A stretch of 64,000 nucleotides of DNA. Source: Odontesthes bonariensis. Its lineage: Eukaryota; Chordata; Actinopteri; Atheriniformes; Atherinopsidae. The notes under the pieces were generated by a model. That model was not told the DNA's origin and searched no databases. It saw nothing but the letters and a program-made list of their open reading frames with translations. The position numbers and the translations under genes are program-made. How positions within the stretch are numbered: position 1 is the first letter of the stretch; each line of letters opens with the position of its first letter. Shown piece by piece: positions 29,543 through 43,400 of the stretch. Location of the stretch: assembly GCF_027942865.1 (NCBI RefSeq), contig NC_134524.1, positions 6,664,036 through 6,728,035 of the forward strand, given 5' to 3'.

Positions 29543-32500
29543 TCACAAAGCCAGACCGAAGGAGAGTCTGAAGGCCATCTCAACGGGAACCTCAGCCACC
29601 GAGTCGTGGAAGCACACGTAGAACTCCTGAGGGACGGGCTCCAGCAGCATCCGGCTGAAAAACGAGACGAGAACGGATAGTCAGGTTCACTGTGTACTTT
29701 TGTGGGGATTTTTTGGGGATTTGTTGACCTTGGGGGATTCCAAAAACCAATGTTGCCACTGGAACAGACACCTGTATGGCGGCCATTTTGGAATTTCAAA
29801 ACGGGCGCCATAAAATACAGAATTTCAGCTACTTTGGCCTCTAAACAACCTAAAAACTCAATTTAACATGCCAATCCTATGTTTTCTTGGTCAAGGAATC
29901 CGATGGTGACTTCAAAATTATGGTCAGAATCGTGCTGTGGCGCCCCCAAGGGGTGGGAAAGAAAATCACTACCCTTCTTACTGCCCCCTCAAGTAATATA
30001 CATCACTGATTCTTGAGAGTTGGGACAAAGCATGTCCCACATAGAAAAGTGAAATTTATATAAAAATTCAAGCAATTCATGAACCCCGTTAAACCAGGAA
30101 AAAACATGGTCTGCGATATCCCTGAGGACCTCTTTCCATTCCTCTGCCTGTGGTGAATGCAAGAATACGCTCTTGTAAGTTAACCATTTTTTGATATTTT
30201 GATATAAAATACAATAGTGGATTTAATTATAGTATTTTATTCAGATTATTAAGACAGCTAGCTATTGGATTGGCATGTTAAATTGAGTTTTTAGGTTGTT
30301 TAGAGGCCAAAGTAGCTGAAATTCTGTATTTTATGGCGCCCGTTTTGAAATTCCAAAATGGCCGCCATACAGGTGTCTGTTCAAGTGGCAACATTGGTTT
30401 TTGGAATCCCCAAGGTCAACAAATCCCACAAAAATTCCCACAAAAGTACATTTTTGAACACAGTGAACCTGACCAGGAGGTGAACATCAACCTTTTCTAC
30501 TTCTAAAATCCTTCTTTGACCCAAATACAGCTGAACACTGATTCCCTCCCTGCGCTTCCTGTTCATCTGGGTCATAAAACAGCCGACTGAAGGAAAACAG
30601 AGCTGCTGGTCTTCTCCTTTAAAGGGAAACGGATAAAACAGCAGTAATGTCTGGGTTTTTGGAGCCACATGTGAGGCAGAACTGAACCGAAGAGCTTTTT
30701 TTTTTTTTTACGTTTTATCAGCAGCCGGCGGAACAATCTGAAGCATTTAAAGGGCCTTTATCACCAGAGTGGAAGCAGACGTACCCTATGACCCAGTAAG
30801 TCATGGTGGGGGCGGGTTTCTTCTGGTCGGTCCAGTTCTCAGGCTTGCACTGGAACAGGACCCCGTGCTCCTTGACCGGACCCAGACCCCAGCCGGTGCT
30901 CTGAGGCCTGTCGGCTGCACGCCGGCCCTGCAGAACGGCACAGAAACGTAGAGACGGGCGTTACAGGGAGGCGGGGAGAAAGCTAACGGCTCCTGTAAGA
31001 TAAAGGCGTGTTTCTGAGGTATCGGGCATGCTGTCAGGTTAGCATCCGTCTCAGCCTGACCTCGAACAACGACGGCTGTTAAATGAGGCAGAAAGAGTCC
31101 CAGCAGCGTCCAAACTGGTCATCCTGTTTTTCACTTTGGAGAAAATGCTCATCGTGTATGTATTATTAAAGGGATAGTTCACCTCTTTTGACATGAAGCT
31201 GTATGACATCCCATATTAGCAACATCATTTATGAACATCTTCTTACCCCCTGCTCAGTGCTTAATTTGTAAAGTGGGAGGTCCCGGAGCGCAGAGGATGA
31301 GTGGCTCCGGTGCGAAAAAAAAAGCGTGCGGGGGGCGCTTTCGAGCAACCCTGTCCGCCACACCGAAAATAATCTGGGCATGTATTGTAGGCCTAATAAC
31401 GATAGTCACATCAAATCCGGCGCCGCTTTACAAGCTCTCTGGCTAACTGTCCAATAGAACGGAAGTGTGCACCCTCCTTTTCCGTAATTTAGATATTTTC
31501 AGTATCTCGTTTCATGACAGAAATCACCAACAAGACGGATATCAAAACCAGACATTGACACTAAACAAACTTTTATTTATTTGTTTAATTATTTGATTAT
31601 TTTTTTAAAAATAAATATTTGTCAAGAGAGGTGGCGGATCGCGGATGACGGCTATAAATAGCTGGCGGAGCCAACGTCCGAGGTTCCGCAGCGCGCTCCG
31701 GCTTGCTCCCCCTCAAATTAAGCCCTGCCCCTGCTGCGTCCTGTGAGCCGGACGACGAGTGCCAAGCGATTGTGAGGTCTGACTTTTTCCTGGAGAACGA
31801 TTTTGTGATGCAAATGTATTACTCTTTTGAACGCATATTGTTTTGAGAAGCAAAAAGCTTTATTTTTTAAACCCCAGCCAACTAGCCGGACTACCTTCGT
31901 CAACACCAAAACGAGGCTGGAACTCGGCTCACAGGACGCAGCAGGGGGTAAGAAGATGTTCATAAATGATGTTGCTGATATGGGATGTCATACAGCTTCA
32001 TGTCAAAAGAGGCGAACTATCCCTTTAAGATGAACAGACGGAGCCCTGCTCTCCCCGAATTGTTTCTGATGAGGCGAAACGTTCGCTTTGGGCTATTTAA
32101 GTCCAACAGCGTGTGCACGTAGCAGCCAGTCTTTCCTGTGAGCGTGCACGTGCTCTGGTAGCTGCCTGGATGTTGCTTTCAGGAGGCACAGACTTCCCAA
32201 ACATCCTTCTGAGCATTATGTTAAAGCTGAGGCGTAAGACCCCCCAAAGACCAACAAACAAACGAGCTTTAAGGGGCCGATCATCAGTCGCTGCCTCTTA
32301 AAATATGTCATAGCGTTTTCCTGCCACTTGGGGGCAGTCTCACAAATACGTGACAGTCTGAGCTCTTCGCTGCTCTTAGTTTTGATCCTTTAAGCTTTTA
32401 TCTACAGTGGAAAAGAGAAGTTAAAGTGGACAAAGATCTGCTTTGTGATGGAGCGAATCTAAGTGTTGAATAATGTGGATTGTGAGGCAGAGCTGCGTCC

Positions 32501-35500
32501 AACCCGTCTCACCCTGGCCGGCAGACTCTGCTGGAAGGCGGCCCGAATGGAGAGGCAGCAGTGGTGGAAGTTGCGTATGAGCTGAGGGTGAATGGAGCCG
32601 CTGAGCTGGGCCACCTCTCTGTGGGTGGGAGCGATGAAGATCCCCTGCACGGCCTCCATCAGAACGTAGTGGAACAGGGTGTTCTCTGCGCCCGACGTCA
32701 GCCTTTTACAGGGAAAACACGTTTCAGACAACATAAATAAGTTTGTAACTAAACTCATTGCCTCATAAAGACGAATAAATCCAACATTTTTGCTTACTTT
32801 ATGGTGTTGTACATCTCCTCCGTCTCCTTTTCAGTGAGCGTCTTCTTCAGGGTGCCCAGGTAGAACGGGTTCGGGTGCTTCATCCTGGAGGCCTGAAACA
32901 GATTACACACCATGGCTGTGTTCAAAACCGCATACTACTCCTACTACTCCTACTAACTTTAACTTTTTTTAAGTTCCCGGATGCATACTAGATTCTCTGA
33001 AATGTTGGGTATGCATCATGAGGTTACTACTCATACTCAAACTACCCAAGATGCAACGTAACGTGACGTAGCCGATCGTCACTTCCTGTCAAAGCTAGCT
33101 ACAACGAGGGTAGATTCACTTCCTGTTTTCAAAACAAAAGCACCAATTGTATCGTGATGGTTTTCCCTATGATAAAAGGCAACGGGTGTTTTATTTTGTG
33201 GAAATAACCGGAAGTGCGTTGCTCACTGCGGCTAGCTTTAGTAGCGGCGAATTCATGGGAACAAAATTGTAAATAGCCGGTATTTTGTCAGATTTTCAAC
33301 ACGTTGGGGATCTAAACGACTACTTTCTCACCTGAAAATGTTTCCAATGTTGCTAAAGTTTACAGAGTTTAGAGCTTAAGAGAAATCAGCTTCAGGCCGG
33401 CTGATTTCGGCTCCGGGCAGGAGCGAAATGCATTGTGGGTAAAGAATGGAAGTATGCAGTTTGTAAGTATGTAGTATGCGGTTTCGAACACAGCCCCTGT
33501 CTTGTTGTGCTTTTGGTCCCTTCCCTGCATCAGTTTTATATGTAGGAGCAGAGCTGCCATCTTTGTTTTGATGATTAAAAGTTAAAAAGTTTTTTAGGAC
33601 TCTGAGGATTCTTTAAATGGTTTCAGTGGAGCCATAAGTAGTTTTAAAGGACCTTCAGGCCCTAAAAACACACAGAAACAGGCTTATGGGATCTTCAGTT
33701 ACCTGAATATATTTTAGCTCTTTTATAGTTAAATTATTATCGGAGACTTGGACCTTAATGTAACCAATCAGGATCGAGCTTAGAGCTCCTTAAAAAGGCT
33801 GCGGCTGTACCCTGAAGAGGCCTCCGCTGCCCCCGCTGCCGTCGGACCCTCCGGACCCCAGCGAGTCCCGTCGCCCCCCCAGCTTCCTCGCCGAGTCTGG
33901 GGTGGAATGTGGGCTGAGGCCGGGAGCCGTGGACGAGCCGGAGCCCGACGCAGCGTCCATCTGGCCCTCGCTGCCGCTGTCCGACAGGCTCCGCTGGGGG
34001 CTGGACCGCCGCGACTTCTCCCCGAAAAGGCTTCGGCCTCTGGACCCGGAGGAGCCTTTGATGACCCCGGCCAGTTTGCTGAGGATGGGGGAGGAGGAGG
34101 AGGAGGCGTGGCTATCGAGCCGGTCGCGGGCTGCGGCGGCGGGGAGGAACCAGTCCGCGCACGACAGGCAGGGAGCGGGTGGAGCGTTCAGACGCTCCTC
34201 AATCCCCGCCTCCAGCACCTCCAGCTGCAGCAGGGTGGCCTTCACCTGAGCCCACAACACCACAAGAGCGTCACTTCGTCTGCAAACTCACATCAGTTTA
34301 AACTGAAGTTCAACGCGGCCCACCTGATCCACGTAAACACAATCAGGTCCCGGGGAGCCAAACGCTGGAGAAGCACATCCACCCGCTTCCAACAGGACGC
34401 ACTGCATGAAGTGCCTCTGAGGTGGAGACAGGAGGTGGGGGGGGATAACACAGTCAAAGTCAGGTTTATTGTCAATTTCTTCATATATACAAGACATACA
34501 GAGAGATTGAAATTGCCTTCCTAACTATCCCACAGTGAAGACGGGACAAGACATCTGATATTTCAAAATTCAATGGGAAAATCGATTGAAAAGCACTTAA
34601 CGAGCCCCAGAATGCATTTTGAAAATGCCATAAAAGCTGTATTTTAAACAGGACCTTGATAAAAGTGACATGGCTGGCTACAGCAGACCTGTCTTAGGAA
34701 TTTTGGGACTCGCAGAGGCCCAAAGTTCAGTGGGAAAATCGATTGAAAAGCACTTAACGAGCCAAAAATGCCAAAAACTGCCCTTTTTTGGAGGCCTCAT
34801 AACTAAGGCTACGTTTACACGGAAACGATCTGAAACCAAAACGCAAAAGCGGCGTTTCGTTTTCACTTTTAAATCTGCATTTAGACGAGCGTTTTAGGGT
34901 GAAAATCTGCGTGCATACGGAAACGCAAAAAGTGTGTGACGTTTCATATTTATCGATGCAGTAAACGCGCCAGATGGCTAGGTGGCAACACTACCAAGTT
35001 CATATTTTTGGTCTGTTCTTTACTGCTCTCGCTCATCATTGCTGTTATCTGATGAAAGGACTCTTGAACGTCAATTACCACGCCTAAGGCGAGTTGAAAG
35101 TCCGCAGGGACGGACATGTTGATAGCCTACTGATGTGTTTCCCACGGTTTTCTGGCTCTTTATTATGCTTGTCACGTCATTTCTATGTGACGAGAAACGC
35201 AGTTTTGCGTTTTTCATCCTTTACACGGTGGCGCGACAGTGGAGCGTTTTCAAGAATTCCACTCTGGAGGGCGGTTTCACTTTTTTGCGTTTTCATGCCC
35301 CCAAAACGCCGTTACCATCTAAACGATATAGTGCATCCGCAAAAAGGTTTTGCGTTTTTAACCCGTTTTCAGCCATACGACATCACAGAGACCTAACCGA
35401 ATAAATACTGAGATGATCTCAGGTTAAATCCCAGCTTCCTGCCTGGTTTTTTAAGCTGTTTTCAGGCGTTTCTCTACCAACAAAAAATGAGAAAACGACC

Positions 35501-38500
35501 ACTTGTCGGCCATTTTCCTGCTTACCAGCCCCACTATGAGCAGGAAGTGTCGTCCCTGCGGCTGGCTGTAACCTGGAGCTGGGCCGATGTCTCCGTTAGA
35601 CCGCTGCTGGGGAAACACCTCCCTCCAGATGACCAGCTGACCCACGCGCTGCTCGGACGCCAGCGGCAGCAGGCAGTAGTGCTGGCAGTACAGACACACG
35701 TCCAGCAGGTCCTCCTTCGGCAGGTGGTTGGCGATCAGGTAGGACTGAGGGTGGAGGGGAAGATTCGGAGATATGAGCTTTGAATCAGACTCGTTTCTAA
35801 ATGCACTGATGCTTCAGAGCTTCTTCTACCTTGTAGAACAAACAGGAGCCAAGAACCACGTAGAGACGCCTCAGGCCGAAAAAGTCCTCGGACTGAGAAT
35901 GAAGGACCAAATCAGTGAAGTGCTCTTTGTTTTACAGACGTGTGCTCGGAGCTCTGAGAGAATGAACATTTAGGAAAGAAAAAAAACTAATTTCTCACCA
36001 TTTCTCCAAAGTCAGAGGACTCAAAATCAGAGAGAACGGTATCCACCTCCACCTGCGGAGAGAAAAACGCTTTTGTTGAGTTTTGTCTGTCCCTTTTCTT
36101 GTGTTTTAATGTTCTTTATTGATTTAAAAAGGTGTCCGATACGCTGTCGTGTTTAAAAATGACCACAAGGGGGCGTCGAAGCTGACAGAGACACGCACCT
36201 TGATTTCTGGAGGCAGAGTGAGCCACCGTACCGCCGGCAGGCCGTCGAGGAAAAGCGTCCCCGACACGTCTGGCGGCGGCGCAGAGGCGCCCTCCCTCAG
36301 ACGGGACGGCTGGATGAGCTGCTGGAAGAAGAGGCAGAAGAAGTGATCCAGCCTGGGGGCGTGATCCGGCCCGCAGAACGCCCTGCGGAGAACACGGCCG
36401 CTGCTTTAATTTAGCCACAGAACCACACGTTATACATGTTAAATGACTCCTCGAGTGACTCCATTACAGAACAAACCCTTGATGCAAATGATTTGCTTCA
36501 GTTCTGCTGGGTGGGAACTGTGTCCGTTACCAAAGGTGCTCGATGCAGCGGCGCTTTGTATTTCTGTGACTATAACAGCTGCTGATCTGTGAGGAATACG
36601 ACTGACTCCCCTTTGCTTTGTGTCCTTTATTTATATCTAAATATTATTTATATTATTTATTATTTTAATTTTACATTATTTTTATTATTATTTTATTTTA
36701 TATTATTTATATTATTATTCTATTTTATATTATATTATTTATTTATTTTATTATTTATATTTTAATTTATTTAAATGATATTATTTATTATTTATATCTA
36801 AACAACTACTTTACCAGTTTTTGACTTCATATTATGGACGTATGAGTCTGATACAACCTAACCTCACAGACGTTTCAGAGGACCGACCGTCACAACGTGC
36901 AGGAAGACGATGGAAGTTCAGAAATCAGTAACCGAAAGCTCTGAAAGCTCTGAAAGCTCTGAAAGCTCTGAAAGCGCGCTGTGAACGAGACGCCAGGCTG
37001 CAGCTCCTTTGGTCTCTGACTTGAGTTGGTGTAAACGGTGAATATCTAAAGCTTGGAACCATTTCAAACCGAAGAAAAGCGAAAACAAACTGTTCGGTGT
37101 GTGGGCTGTTAAACCGAATTAGCACAAAGCTGTTGGCTGTTCAATGGAAACCTTGTTGTCCGGTTACTTAGGTAAATGATGGAATAATAATCGGTTTCTG
37201 CAGCCCTTCTTCTCTTCTATCGGCTGGAAAAGAGGAACCGACCTGTCCAGGGAGCCGTACATCACTTTTAAGGTCCGCACCACGTCTCCCACCACGGCCT
37301 GCAGAGACAGCAGAGGAACCCTGCAGGGAGAAGCAAACATTCAGCCTCTTCAGAATCACAGCTCATCATTTATAATCATTAATAATTATTTACTCTCTTA
37401 ACTCTCTTAATCCTCTTGAAATCTAGGCTAAAAACCTACTTATTTAGGATTGCTTTTGATACCCAGTAGTATGATGACACTTTTATCTTATTTGATTTTG
37501 TTGTATTTTATTGCTTTCACTGTTTCTTTTATTGTTTTTATTTGTTTTTACTTATTCTTCTCTTTATTTATTACCTGCTGTACAGCACTTTGGTACACCG
37601 TAAGGATTGTCTGTAAAGGGCTGTATAAATAAAGTACATTTACGTTTAACGCTCGGGCAGGAGAGAGATTTCCCGGGACTGACTCATCTCAAAAAGCATT
37701 TTACAGCGTGCTCTTTAAAGAGCGGCTCGTTGCCAACAAACGGACAAAGAGAGGCCCGTGTTTGAGCTGCTTTCAGATTGCTTTTACAGACTACGCTCCG
37801 ACTCTGAGTGTGTTTCGGGTGCCGCGGCCGTCCACCTCTCAGCGGGAAGACCGATGACCAGCAGGCTGTTGCTCTCCTTCCAGTAGCCCACATGGACCAG
37901 ATGTTTCCCGAGCAGCAGAGACGAGCTGAGGGGCGACAGCGGAGGGGGGTCAAAGGGAGGTGGGACGAATGAGAGGGGATGTGCAGAGTAAAGCTGAGCC
38001 CTACCTGATGATCCGCCCTCCCGTGACATTCTCCAGCATGTCGGACAGCGTGAGGAAGATGCCCCGCACCCCTTTCAGCTGGCTGGAAGCCCCACACACT
38101 GGGTACTGATACAAGATTTCCTCCTGGAGACGCAGAGTGGAACATTTCTGGTTGAATTGTTGCTCTGTGTCATGAAAACTACATTTGTGGTGTGAGGAAA
38201 CATCTCTGGTTAGCCTAACAATGTGAAATATCTGCTCTTGGACGCTGCTTTTACCAAAATGTATGCCTCCTCTAAATTATGGACAGAGGAGGAGAATGAA
38301 AGCACATTCTGCCACCTCAACAATGTCATTTTGGTTTGACTTTCTCCGTCCAACCCACGCTTCCCTTTGGAGGGAACCAAAAAATGTCACTTTCAGGCTG
38401 AGCGATGCGATTATTTTCGAAGTGTTTGAGCTTCCCGAGTTGGTAAAAAGGCAGATTCAGGAAACGCAGGAATTCAAACTGAAGCTTTAAAAACTCCCAG

Positions 38501-40394
38501 ACTCCCGACTAAACTCCTGTCATCGCCGTTCATCCTGCCATTTAACGGCGGTCTTTATTTGTGCGAGTGGAAAACGTTGCAGGACGAACAAAAGCCACAG
38601 TGGGCGGATACAGAATATTAGTATTCCACCCGGCGTGCTGGGGAGTTTGAGGGATGCAGAGCGGGTACAAACCTTGAATGAGCCCTTATAACCCTGGCAA
38701 CCAGAACAAAGACCCAAACAGAAGCCTGTGGAAGAAGAAGAAGAACAACCAGCCCCCCCGTGCGACGCCTCGGCTCGCACCGACGGGTCGTCACAGAAGC
38801 TAAACACTAAAATACCGCAGCTGAGCCTCCCGTTTCTACAACCCTGCAATCAGAGGACTAAAAAATCAAAGTCAGAGTTTAGAGGCACTGTCATTTAGAG
38901 AATCAACCGCCGGCTGATGTGGCTCCAGACAAACCCGTTCGCTCTGTTTTTCCACCGCCATTTTAGGCCAAGATAAATAAAAGAAATCTGGCGAGCAGAT
39001 GCAGAAACATAACTGCAGAAGAGTGAAGCTGAAAGTAGCCAGAGTCAGAGGCGTTTGCTTCTCACAGCAGCGCTGTGGCCCACCTGACGGGTTCATGGCG
39101 GCGCCCTGCAGGTGTGCGCCCCGCCTCCTCAGAGCAGAGAAGGACGCGCTGTGGGCGTCGCGACGGAAGCTTTAAGATGACGGATCGCTCGCTGACAGGA
39201 GCGACTCCTCGCCTCTCTTTCCGTCTCATCTCGCTGGAAGCCGCCCAGAGCAGAAGCCGTCTGAAGCGTGCGACTCGGCCAAGGCTTCCCGGGCCCAGAG
39301 CTGGGATTTCCTACATGACTTCAGTAACTCTAAGCACCAGAGATGGGGACTCGAGTCGCTGTGACTTGGACTCGAGTTGCTGTTTTGATGACTTGTGACT
39401 TGACTTGACAAAAAATAAAAGACTCGAGACTCGACTCGGACTTGGAAGTTAAAGACTTGAACGACTTGAGTGTTATTCAGTTCATGTTTTCAGTTTGAAT
39501 ATAAAATTAATCAATTAATTTAAAAAATAATATTGATTACCCGGTAGGAGCGCAGGCTGAGAATGGCGTCATGATTGGATTGTTACCCTGTCAATCAGCC
39601 ATGCCCTCTCTACACACCTTAGTGCTTATTGGAGAGAATAAACTCATATCAGATATGCATCAACATGTCAGCAGGACCGAGAGTCGTTGTCTTCGGCTTT
39701 CGTAATTACCATTTTGACGGCAAAAGACGAACAGCACAGTGCAAGACATGCGGCATCAACATCTCAGACAGCCAGACGACAACTTCCAACTTTGTTTGTC
39801 ATTTAAAGATCCATTCTGACCAGTAAGTGCTCGTCAAATTAGCTAATATTATCCTGTTAGCCTAGTCGGTAGTTAGCTAACGTTAGCTTGATATGATACG
39901 GGGTGGACAGGTTGGACACATTGGCCAATGATGTTTACTGATAGTTACTTATATTTTTGTGTTTTCACTTTATTAAGATCAGATTCTGCAGGTAAAACTG
40001 CAATAATAAGGTGACTGGACTTTGACTCGACTTGACCAAGAAAAAATTACTTGAGACTTGCACATGTGTGACTTGGTCCCATCTCTACTAAGCACTCACT
40101 TATTGATTGATTGATAGATTTTTATTTTCAATGTAGAAAATGTATGTAACTATTTGTACATACAAAAGAAATAAAAAATAAAAAATTCAATCACATAAAG
40201 TGCTGACACATAACAAAACATTGTTCGAAAAAGGAATGGGAAGAAGTACAATGCTTTTTTAGTTTCCCACTCCTTTTTAACTACTCTTCAGTTTGTAAAT
40301 ATCCTCACTACAATACACCTATATAAATATATGCCATATATACACTTCCTAAATATCTATATAAATATATAATCACAAAATAAATATATACTAC

Positions 40395-40437
<43 letters not shown>

Positions 40438-43400
40438 TTCCCATAAATAAATATATACCATATATACCATATACTAATTAAATTACAATATAACAATTAA
40501 CCCTATTCTATTCATATATTTTTTTATAATAATATTTGATAATATTCTATTATATATTTTTTTTTATTACAATCATTGTAAATATTTAAAAAAAATGTTG
40601 ACCTACTTGACGAATGTGAATTTCCCCCATTGGGGATAAATATTAAATAGAAAAGTATTTTTCTATTCTTTTCTATTCTATTTTTCTATATTTATCCCTC
40701 ATCATCCTTCCTCTTCCATGTACTTGTTTAAAAATATTTTTTTGTTCCTTTTTTTAAACAGAATTATATTTGCAAATCGGGAAACACTTCCAACGATTGG
40801 AACAACGAGGGGCTCCTGTTCGGTGTTTATAAAGAGCTTTAAAGGGGTTATTTTTCTATTTCTCCCTGTTCCTGCACGGAGCTTTTTAACACCCGCCTGC
40901 CTCCACCTCTTTAGAAACTCTGGAGCTTTGCTTCTGCTTCAGCTGGAGAACTTTGGAGCATAAATGGAGCTCTCAGGTCCCAGTTCCTGTCCTTCAAAAA
41001 ACGCTCTTGATGAAGTGACAGGGATTTTCCACGGCCGGGGAAAATCTGACCGGTGGAATACTCTGTTGGAGCTGGGGTGTAACATGAGCAGAAGGATGCA
41101 AACTGACCTCATCCTGCGGCGATGCCGAGTCCAGTTTAAGTGACAGGTACATGACAACATGTGGGATGTGTCCGATGGACATCTGGAGTTCGGCCGTGTC
41201 CTCGCCCCACAGCAGGCGCACCAGCTGGCTGACGGGCGCAGAGGCCTTCGTCCTGTGGGCCGGCGGAGGGTCCCCCGTGCTGTCCCTGTCCACCCAGGCC
41301 GCCGTCTCCAAGGTCAGCCTCACCTGGAGAAGGTGGAGGGGGAAATATGGAGAACAAAACGAGGAAAAGGAGATGGTTAGAAGCCTAAAAGTGAGACGGA
41401 ACGGGATTAACTGAGAGGAGAAAATTAGAAAAAGGAAGCGATTCTGTTGCGAAATGATTGCATCAGCCGGCCTGCGAGCGGGTCTGAGAGCTTCCATTCA
41501 TTTCAAAATGCCTCTGCGAGGCTCCACGGCTCCGCATGATTACACTTGGCAGGAGATTTTAACAGCGCTCATGAGCCCGTTTTAGGAAAATGAGCGGCGA
41601 GCGCGTGTGTGCCGTGGGTCCGAGACGGAGAGAAAAGCTTCAATCATTACACGTCCGCCGTGCCGGGAAGCCAAAAGCAGGACGGCGACTGTCAGAGCGA
41701 GTGACAGCGTCATCAAGAGTTAACCGCAGCATAACAAAGAGCATGTGTGTGTGTGTGTGTGCGCGTGCACGGGTTTCTGCGCACGTTTCTGGACCAAATC
41801 AAAACCAGACCACTGCGAAGCCAGGAATAAGACAGCAGATTGGCCTGTCGTCTCATTCATGCTGCAGCTCGACTTTCCATCAATACTGCTTCATTTCACA
41901 TTCAGCTGTCATTCAGAGAAAGTTACAGACACACGTGCACACACACGTGCACACACACACAGAAGCACGTGTGTTTCAGATGCGCAGAGGAACACACCTG
42001 TGCAGTGAAAATCAGATTATATGGAGAAGAAGAAGCCAAAAACGAGCAGACCGGAGGTTTGATCGATCGGTTTCAGTCGGTCGGAGCTCCTCGCCACTGG
42101 AAGAAATGCACCAAAAGAGACCGAAAATACACAACATTCACTGAAAAGAGCTGCGTTGAAACCTGTCAGCACCGGAGAGGCCGACGTTGGAGCTCTGCTG
42201 ATGTTATTTCAAGTGAGTCAGAACCAAGAGTCCAAATGTGAGAGGAAGCACAACATCTGGATTAAATCCCTGATTTGGCACCTGTCCCATGAAGCAGGTT
42301 CAGCGCCTTCAGGGCATCAGACTCGACTAACCCGACCAGTCCGTAAGCAGGACAACGCTGCAGGTTATCAACTTGGTGCGTCCGCCCGGGCTCTGTTGGA
42401 TTCTGAAGGTCACCGTTCATGTAAAAGCCAGCGTCGTCAGGTGACCACCGTTCATTTCCTGGAGTTTAAAAACGCAGCCGCTGCAGTAACTTTAATAAGA
42501 CGATCAACACCACAACCAAATACTTTGCTGGAGAGAAAGGCTGTGATACTTCATATTGATCGATCAGACAGTATGCAGAGCGTTTACCCACAATGCATTT
42601 CGCTCCTGCCCGAACCGAAATCAGCCGGCCTGAAGCTGATTTCTCTTAAGCTCTAAACTCTGTAAACTTTAGCAACATTTGAAACATTTTCAGGCGAGAA
42701 AGTAGTCGTTTAGATCCCCAACGTGTTGAAAATCTGACTAAATACCGGCTATTTACAATTCTGTTCCCACGAATTCGGCGCTACTAAAGCTGGCCGCAGT
42801 GAGTAACGCACTTCCGGTTATTTTCACAAAATAAAATACCCGTTGCCTTTTATCATAGGGAAAGCCATTAGGATACAATTGGTGCTTTTGTTTTGAAAAC
42901 AGGAAGTGAACCTACCCTCGTTGTAGCTAGCTTGAAACTGCCGTTTTGACAGGAAATGACGATCGGTGACGTCACGTTACGTTGCATCTTGGGTAGTTTG
43001 AGTATGAGTAGTAACCTCATGATGCATACCCAACATTTTGGAGAATCTAGTATGCATCCGGGAACTTCTCGAGTACTCAAACTCGCATACTAACTCAAAA
43101 AGTTAGTAGGAGTAGTAGGAGTAGTAGGAGTAGTAGAAGTAGTATGCGGTTTCGAACACAGCCAAAGTTTCCGTCTTACTCGACACTTCGAGGTGTTGTG
43201 GAGACTCAAGAGTCTGTGGAGGAAGCATCATTTCTGTGGAGCTGCTTTCACAGAGCGCCTTGTGCAAGATATGAATTTCTAGTGCTGTTGTAGCTTTTAA
43301 ATTTGGACTCGTTTGACTGATAGCTCACGGCTGTAGTCCTCTACAGACACGTGTTTGCAAAGCAGAGTTTCTTTATGCCGCAGTCGGGTTTAATATCCTT

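Noticed and set aside
33907-34524. 205-codon plus-strand frame
   Set aside because: Antisense shadow of intu exon 13, which has agreeing splice phases and family similarity.
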